Below, piece after piece: positions 53,510 through 61,334 of a DNA stretch of 64,000 nt; the first letter of the stretch is position 1, and the number at the start of each line of letters is the position of its first letter. This stretch comes from Nothopassalora personata (Eukaryota; Ascomycota; Dothideomycetes; Mycosphaerellales; Mycosphaerellaceae): NCBI GenBank assembly GCA_033816765.1, contig CM066288.1, positions 3,968,001 to 4,032,000 of the forward strand, read 5' to 3'. The notes under the pieces are model-generated. The model searched no databases, was not told the DNA's origin, and saw nothing but the letters and a program-made list of their open reading frames with translations. The position numbers and the translations under genes are program-made.

Positions 53510-56332
53510 ATGGCTACGAAGCGGTCGCATCAGGCCATGAACGGCAAAGAGCAGGAAGAGGAGCCAGTCGATCCATCCGACGAGCTGATGTTTGTGGCGC
53601 TCGGCGGAGGCAACGAAGTGGGGAGATCATGCCATATCGTCCAGTACAAAGGCAAGACGGTCATGCTGGATGCTGGCATACACCCATCATACGAAGGTCT
53701 AGGCGCTTTGCCTTTCTACGACGAGTTCGATCTGAGCACCGTCGACCTTCTCCTCATCACACAGTAAGTTCAAACCTCGTGGCCATGGGCACGCAGTCGG
53801 CGGGCGAGGCAGTCATCGCGGCATCGGGCGTAGAGAAGCATCAAAGGCGTCACTCGCTTCATCTTTCGAACATCGTCCCCGGTCATATCACCAAAGCATC
53901 ACCTTAGTACTGGCGGAAGGAGCATCTAGCATCATTTATAGTTACGGTATGCAACTTGTATGTATACTGCCAGCCTTCCCTCTGTCACATGCTGTGATGA
54001 TTGCCTGCGAGAAGATGTCGGGACCGCCCAAACACAGCCTCAAACCACTGACAACACCCCTCACAGTTTCCACCAGGACCACTCAGCATCATTGCCATAC
54101 GTGCTGGCCAAGACCGATTTCGCTGGCAAGGTCTACATGACACATCCCACCAAAGCCATCTACAAGTGGACCACCCAAGATGCCGTGCGCGTCCACAACA
54201 CGCACACTCCTGCTTCTTCCACATCCGGAACAGACGGCTACGTCAGCCAACTCTACACTGAGCAAGACATCCTTTCGACTCTGCCTATGATTCAAACCAT
54301 CAGCTTCAATACCACACACTCTCACAATGGCATCCGCTTCACACCATATCCTGCCGGCCATGTGCTTGGCGCCTGCATGTATCACATCGAGATCGCAGGC
54401 CTCAATATCCTATTCACGGGAGACTACAGCCGCGAGACTGATCGCCATCTCATTCCTGCTACGATCCCCAGAAATGTCAAAATTGACTGCCTCATTACGG
54501 AATCGACCTTTGGAATCAGTACCAGAGAGCCACGGCAAGAACGCGAGAATCAACTCATGAAGTCGGTCACAAACATTCTGAATCGTGGTGGCAGAGTACT
54601 CATGCCGACCACGGCTGTTGGAAACACACAAGAGCTTCTCCTGATCCTCGAAGACTATTGGCAACGCCATGAAGAGTATCGCCGCTTTCCCATCTACTAC
54701 GCTTCCGGTCTAGCTAGGAAGGTGATGGTCGTGTATCAGACCTATGTCGACAACATGAATGATCGCATCAAGGCGAAGTTTCAGGCAAGTGCAGCAGCCG
54801 CTGGAGATGGCGGCGCCGCCGGGCCGTGGGACTTCCAATTCGTCCGAGCTCTCAAGGGTGTCGATCGCTTCGAGGATGTCGGAGGCAGCGTTGTGCTTGC
54901 AAGTCCTGGCATGCTGCAGAATGGACCCAGTCGAGCGCTGCTTGAGCGATGGGCACCAGACCCGAAGAATGGAGTTGTGATCACCGGCTACAGCGTGGAG
55001 GGTACCATGGCGAAGCAGATCATGCTTGAACCAGACAGTATCGCTGCTGTCACCAACCGCACTGCGAACATGTCGCTGGGCAAGCGAGCAGGAGCAGAAG
55101 AACAGCAGATGATTCCGAGGCGCTGTACAGTGCAAGAGTTCAACTTCGCTGTGCATGTCGACGGACAAGAGAACAGAGATTTCATTGAAGAGACAGGAGC
55201 GCCGGTAGTCATTCTAGTGCACGGCGAGAAGCACAATATGGGCCGGTTGAAGAGCAGACTGCTCAGTCTGAAGAAGATGCAGGTTTACTCGCCAGCGAAT
55301 TGCGAAGAAGTCCGGATTCCCTTCCGCCAGGACAAGATCGCAAGAGTGGTGGGAAGACTGGCAAGTCAGATACAGCCTCCCACTCTGCCGCCAAGCCCTC
55401 CAGATTCCAACGACGAGGAAGAGGAGGGAAGCGAGAGCAAGAAGGTCAAGGTCGAAGACGCGCAAGGACAAGGACAGGTCGTGAGCGGAGTGCTTGTGCA
55501 GAACGACTTCAAGTTGTCTCTTATGGCGCCCGAGGATCTCAAGGAGTATGCAGGCTTGACGACCACTACCCTCATCTGCCGACAACGCATTAACCTCGCA
55601 TCTGCCAGTGTAGACTTGATCAAGTGGGCATTGGAAGGCACTTTCGGGACCGTGACCGTCACTACGCCACCTAAGGATGGTACAAACGGCACCTCGAGCA
55701 ACGAAGCAGCCGACGAGGAGATCCCTCACCAAAAGATCATCACCACATTCGACATCATGGGCGGCGCAGTCCACATCAACTACAAATCCGGCGGCGAGCT
55801 CGAGATGGAGTGGGAAGGCAACGCAACGAACGATAGCATAGCCGACGCAGTGATGGCCGTCCTCCTCACTGTCGAGACCTCCCCAGCCGCCGTCAAGCAA
55901 AGCAGCCAATTCCACGACCACACTCATCACCACGACGAGAAATCCAACGGCATCCAGAAAAGGAACCCACACGCCAATCTGACTCCCGAAGAAAAGCTCA
56001 ACAGGCTTTTCATGTTCCTCGAGGCGCAATTCGGCGAAGAGGCTATTACGCCTATCGAGAAACCCAAGCCGGTTGAGTCGGGTGCGACGAATGGCGAGAC
56101 TCCCGATGCGGAGATGGACGCAGAAACGAAGGCGAAGAATGAAGCTCAAGAGGTGGCGAGACTACATGCTGCTGGCGTTCCTGTTCCTGGATTGGAGATT
56201 AGGGTGGATCAGCACCGGGCGAAGGTCTGGTTGGAAAAGCTGGAGGTTGAGTGTGCTAATAGCGCGCTCAAGGCTAGAATTAAGGCTGTGGTTGAAAGGG
56301 CTGTGGAGGTTGTTGCGCCGGTTTGGCAGTGA
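53510..56332 (+). CDS. YSH1: mRNA 3'-end processing endonuclease YSH1/CPSF73
   Basis: Exons 53510-53763 and 54067-56332 give 839 residues. The intron is 303 nt, long for this window. The metallo-beta-lactamase part starts [20 protein letters not shown]. The splice restores the zinc motif [13 protein letters not shown]. Further marks are [20 protein letters not shown] then [18 protein letters not shown], and the beta-CASP motifs ([53 protein letters not shown]). The C-terminal third is acidic/charged and matches the CPSF73 C-terminal domain, with a His/Asp stretch and a Glu/Lys linker. It is the nuclease of the cleavage and polyadenylation factor. Confidence 0.95.
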
Positions 56333-56539
56333 GGTTGTGTTGTGGGGAGGGTGGTGGTGTGCATGACGTGGGAGAGAGAGATGAAAGGAATTTGTGTGTC
56401 CGTGGGAGCAAACAAGGTGCACGTGCGGTGGCAAGCTTTCCCCACGCCAGTATGCATCGAGATCGCCGTACCCGCCGCCCCGTCACAATAGTCAACCACT
56501 GTAAAGCGCCAGGATGATGCATGGGTAGCAGGTTTTGAG

Positions 56540-59500
56540 GGTGACATAACCTGATTGAGTGTGGTAATTACTTGTTCTTGGGAAATGAGATTAGGCACCT
56601 GAATTACAGGGATTAAGGGCCTCTTATTAAAAGAAGACTTATATAAGCACCTTAAGGGTGCTACTACTTGTAATAAACATGGTTTTTCATACCCTAATTT
56701 CCAGACTTAATACCCTAGTTCCAAACTTCCATCTCTACTAGTTTCATAGTTATAAGCCCGAGTTAAGCAACTTAGGGTCTCTATTCGGAATTGCACATAT
56801 CTATTAGACCTAATCAAGGTACATAATAGACCTTAGGCAATACCTTTAGGACTACCCGTCCGCTACGACAACAAAGGAACTGAACTGCTATAATCCCTCT
56901 ATGTTTAATAACTTCTACCTTTAGACTTAGGCTAAAGCAGTTAGAATAGACTTGTAGAAGTATATAGAAGGGAAGTTATAGGACGGTACGATAACCTAGG
57001 AAATGGATCTCGATCTATTACCTAAACCTTAGGAACTAGTTATAGGCCCTCTACTAAACCCTCCTGCTAAAGACGATAATATAGCTGCATAGACCCTATT
57101 TAGTAGAATTAGCACATCGTACAACCTCCGGTATGCGATATATAGGGATTAGAAGAAAGAATACGAGGACTTTATAACTCGTAAACGCTCCCTAAAATCC
57201 TACTTCGAGAGGACTATTCTATAAATGTACCTTAACGACCTTCTTAGCCGACTAGATACCCTCTCTACTTAGTAGACATACATTAAAGCTAAACTAGAGC
57301 CTAAGACTAAGAGTAGAAGGGTGATTCTTTAGAGCTAACACAATAAGCTTATAAAGGGACCTAAGAGTGAGAATATCGACCAATTTCTTATAAAGTAGCT
57401 CGAGCTTAACCGAAAGCTTAGACAGAGGGGCTATCCACTTACCCTATACATAAAAGATAACCTATGCCGCATAATTAAGGACACTATCGATGTAGCTAAA
57501 GGTAGAATTATTGCGGAATTAAGCAAAGACCTTAAAGACGCTATTTAGAGGTGTCTTAAGTTTGCTAGAAGGAACCCTAGCAAGTACAAGGCAAATAGCA
57601 ACACTAAGAAGAGCATCTTATTTACTATATTAGGGGATTAATAGACTACTAGTTATCCCTTAGAAAAGACAACGAGGGATCGCCTAAGGCGAACATGTAC
57701 TAAAATAACTAGAAAACCTCCTAATAAAGCATGCCTATTCCTTAGAAAATGCAATATCGTTAATTATAACTTACGACTACCCTAGGAAAGCATAGACAAT
57801 ATCTAGAAAGGTTAGCTAAAGACCTACCGCAAGTATCTAAGGGACAATCCTTAATTCTACAAGCGCTAGGTAAGTAGATACAAGGATCCTAAGGCCCTTA
57901 AACTTATAAAGGATCTTTAGTCTAACTCTAATAAAGACTAAAGAACAGAGGGAACGGATTCGAGACCTAGAGGGTTATACGGACTACGCGCAATTAAGAC
58001 CTAGGGAGTATACTCCTCTAACAACTTAGCGGAGGAGGACTCCTAGCTACTAGATAGGGGGTCTAACGTACATATAATCAATGAACCTACGAAGGCCAAA
58101 TTCACCCTAGAATCAATCCCTAAGGATACACTAGTCTACGTAGCGGCTACTACCCTTCGAGGAGTAGTTAAGAGTACCGCAAAGGTCCGTATTAAGTTAC
58201 TAGATAGACACCTAGTTACCTTAAACCTTAAGAATACCCTCTACATTCTAGGATTTTACTGCAATATTATCTTACTCCCTTAAATACGAAAGAAAGGTCT
58301 ATTCTTAAACGAGCGTATAGATATTTAGTATAATAGAAACAATGCTAGGGTAGTAAAGGTCTATAGATTAGGGGATCTACTATACCTAAATGTAGATACT
58401 CTAGCAAAAGGAGACCCTATAACGATTACTAAGTGGCCTGTATCCGAAGATGGTACCCCACTTTTAGTTGTACAGGCTCTAAAATAACAATTAAGGAGCG
58501 TAGCAATAGCTAGGAGCCGTATGCCCCTACCTATAGTACCGAGGACAATAAAGAACTACTATAAGGTCCTTAGACACCCTAGGCTAGAGCGTATAATGCA
58601 CCTACAAGACGTAGTAAAGGGCATTAAGATTGTAGGATTAGAGGAACCACCTAAAACTAACGAGTGCGAATCTTATGCCCTCTTAAAAGGACATAAGAGG
58701 ATATCTCGAAGGTCTAGGATTAAGATACGACCTCCGTCAATACTTAAGGACATCTTAATTAACCTTATAGAATTCGATATAGGGTACAATAGGGATCGAT
58801 ATACCTTCTATACTAGCGATAAGGATATAGGACTTTAATTTAACTGGAATTTTCCTCAAAGAACCTAGGAGAACGTAATAGAGGCATACCTAGAACTTAT
58901 AAGGTTTATTCGATCCTTTAGAAGGTTACTTACCGTACTATATTTAGACAACGACAAGGCCTACGGGGTAGTATTTAAGTCTTAGCTACTAAGAGACGGG
59001 GTTACTTAGAAACTAACTGCCCCCTATATGCCCGCTTAGGACCTAGTAGAAATATCCGGAAAGCACTTAATCATTACTGCTAGGGCATTAACATTGTTAG
59101 TAGGCCTACCTTCAAACCTATAGCCTAAGATCGTTATAATAGCTACTTACCTTATAAACAGAACACTATCTAAGAAGTTAGGCTAGATGACCCTATTTGA
59201 AGTAGCTACGGGTATTAAGCTAAGCCTTGCTTACATCTACAAAATAGGTTCTAGGGCATACGCTTATAAGACGAATGAGAAAGAACGCCTACGCGCCTAC
59301 AAAATGGATTCTCGATGCTACATCGGTTACTTAGTTAGATTTAAAGGTTATAACATCTACCGAATCTAGATACTATCCTATAGACAAGTTATAAGATCTA
59401 GGGATATTACCTTTAATAAGAAGTTGAGGTACGAGGGCCTATACGACGTTGACCTCGGACTAGCTATTTAAGACAACGAGAGACTTCTATATAATGTAGA

Positions 59501-59939
59501 ACCTCTAAGGCTAGCCTATAAGGGACAATTTAAGGAATTGCTATTAACAATTAACCTTTCGACTGCCCCTTAAGCTTAGGGGGTGGGGGGCAGTATACCT
59601 TAAGAAGAGGTAGATAAGGAAATCCCATATAATAATCCGATTAAAATGAGGGAATCGGAATTTAATTATTAATGGATACACCCCTAAACTTTGCAACTAG
59701 ATCCGCAAATAGGTCCAGAAACCTAACTCTAGCTATTTAGACCATTCGTTCCTCTAGGGGATATATATAAGTTAAGAGGATTAATTAGACCTAGACCTAA
59801 AACTCTAGACTCTAAGGATATCTACGATACAATCCATTAGAACAAGAAACCGAGGTACGACGAAGAATGAGTACACTCGATTCTTGCTATTAAGAGGATT
59901 AAAGTCTTAGCTACTCTCTCGAAGGGACTGTTAAGGGGA
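56540..59939 (+). mobile_element. RIP-degraded Ty1/copia retrotransposon, truncated
   Basis: Base composition turns AT-rich near 56540, with TpA very common and CpA/TpG scarce, as left by repeat-induced point mutation. Reading one frame (position divisible by three) through many TAG/TAA stops gives a gag-like segment (about 57180-57600), a degenerate zinc-knuckle region (about 57729-57770) and the protease-like LLDRGSNVHIINEP (58047-58090). A GAG-pre-integrase segment follows (RHPRLERIMHLQDVVKGIKI) and then integrase core and C-terminal parts (to about 59370). No frameshift is needed over ~2.7 kb. RT and RNase H are missing because the element ends at the LTR starting at 59940. The 5' LTR probably lies within 56540-56780 but cannot be delimited. 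No functional protein is encoded. Confidence 0.85.
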
Positions 59940-60125
59940 TGTCGCAATGTATAGCACGCCCACGACCTGCCAGTCGTAGATGAACTAATTCTTGCCTTTT
60001 GTTCAAGACGCATCGCGCGTCGCAAGGTGTACTCATGCGTGTCACGTGCGGCTTGGCAGCCGGTCGCGACCGCATGTCACATGCAAGGCCACATGTAGGG
60101 GTTAGCCACTGGGCTGCCCCTTACA
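59940..60125 (-). repeat. Probable 3' LTR of the gypsy element
   Basis: On the minus strand it begins TGTAAGGGGCAGCC and ends ATTGCGACA, so it has the TG...CA ends of an LTR. A purine-rich tract lies just upstream, and RIP-altered copia sequence begins exactly at the other end. The 5-base flank (59935-59939, GGGGA on the plus strand) should be the target-site duplication. The partner LTR is outside the window, so this is inferred from structure. Confidence 0.65.
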
Positions 60126-60130
60126 ATTGC

Positions 60131-60140
60131 CTCCCCTCCC
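60131..60140 (-). other. Polypurine tract (plus-strand DNA primer site)
   Basis: The minus strand reads GGGAGGGGAG, five bases before the LTR start. A purine run here is the expected primer for second-strand synthesis in an LTR element. Confidence 0.5.
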
Positions 60141-60298
60141 GTGCGAGCTGTCCTCAGCTCGCTAGTTGCTACGTAGAGGCTCCTATGTACTTCCAGAACC
60201 ATAGTTGCTATGCGGCCCACATGCGGGTTGCGTGCGTGTCGTCATGTAGGTGTAGGTGAGTGAGGCTTGGTTGCCATGCCGACGCAGCTGGTTAGGGG

Positions 60299-60305
60299 CA
60301 TAAAA
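60299..60305 (+). promoter_or_regulatory. TATA-like box of the antisense accessory gene
   Basis: CATAAAA lies 131 bases upstream of the ATG at 60430 and is followed by a C/A-rich stretch typical of fungal 5' UTRs. Confidence 0.4.
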
Positions 60306-60410
60306 CTCCAGCCCAACCCAGCCCTTTCTCAGCACGCTCCCCAGCTCATCACCTTCGCCACACCACCACCACGCACCCGCACCGCACCATCATCGCAAGC
60401 GCCTCGCCAG

Positions 60411-60431
60411 CATCATCATCATCATCATCAT
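60411..60431 (+). repeat. (CAT)7 microsatellite containing the start codon
   Basis: Seven CAT units; the last overlaps the ATG of the gene at 60430, so changes in repeat number alter only the 5' UTR. Confidence 0.9.
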
Positions 60432-61200
60432 GTCTGCCGTGCCCTCCTCGCCGCCATTCTCTGGCCGCTCCGCCTCCTCCAGCAGCACCAGCAGCGACAG
60501 CACCACCAGCGCCGCAGAAGACGAGCGCCGCCAGGCGGCTCTGGTGCGCGACGCACCCAGAACGCCTGGTGGTCGCAAGCGACCAGCATCACCCTCGCAG
60601 CCACCAACGCCCTCGCCAGCCACCAAGCTCTCGCAGAGAATCAACATGTGCATGCGGTGCCTCCCGTACTTCGTCAGGGGTAAGTCTCCACGCGCGTCGC
60701 CTGCGATTCGCATGCTAACCACTTGCTAGACGAGGCCGATGACTGTGATAGTGTCACCACCGGCGAGCTCCTGAAGAAGTGTGGCCGCTGCAGGCGCAGC
60801 AAACACAGCTGCGTGCCCAACACCAGCCACGCCATCGCCTCGCTGGTGAGCCGCCTGCGCGCCGCGCGGTCCCAGCGCGACTTCCTCACGGCCATGATGG
60901 GCCAGGCGCCCACAGACCTCCAGCAGCAGGAGCTGGTGGAGCAGATCCGCCTGTGTGCCCAGCTGGGCAACGACATCAAGGAGGTAAGTCGCTGCTTCGC
61001 TCGTGCGAGTCGACTGCTACTCGCGGGGGAGGGCTCTAGTGCGTCCCCTGTGCTTCGGCTGACCCTTCCTATAGGCCATCAGGCAGTTCAATGCCTACAA
61101 GCACAAGCGTGCCGGGGAGACCCGCATGCGTGCCTCCGCCGCCGCCGCCACCACTGCCGACCAGGCATTCTTGCCTGAGTCACTGCGTGACGACAACTGA
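60430..61200 (+). CDS. Cys-rich half-zinc-cluster protein, antisense gene in gypsy element
   Basis: Exons 60430-60679, 60730-60983 and 61075-61200 give 209 residues. The introns (50 and 91 nt) have GTAAGT donors and TAG acceptors and join in phase. The N-terminus is Ser/Thr/Pro-rich (SSPPFSGRSASSSSTSSDST). A cysteine array C-x2-C-x12-C-x11-C-x2-C-x6-C spans exons 1-2 (MCMRCLPYF ... DDCDS ... KCGRCRRSKHSC). Its end resembles the first half of a fungal Zn2Cys6 DNA-binding cluster, but the full six-Cys spacing is absent. A helical part follows (ASLVSRLRAARSQRDF, then ELVEQIRLCAQLGNDIKE) and a tail ending ESLRDDN. It lies between the gypsy pol stop and 3' LTR on the opposite strand. Function unknown; DNA or RNA binding is inferred only. 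Confidence 0.72.
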
Positions 61201-61334
61201 GGCGCTCGCCTCACACGCTGCTCGCGGGCTCCTCGCCTGCTACCACTCTGCGTGGCCCCTGGTGGGCGCGCCACTCTTCAGCTTTTGTTTTGTTTATAGT
61301 TGAGAAAAGTTTTGTTTGTGCTCCAGTGCCAGTC

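Noticed and set aside
55214..56149. 311-residue minus-strand ORF
   Set aside because: Antisense to YSH1 exon 2, which has strong family motifs.
60001..60125. tRNA-like stretch with GC-rich inverted segments
   Set aside because: No acceptor stem or TTCRANYC box; better explained as an LTR.
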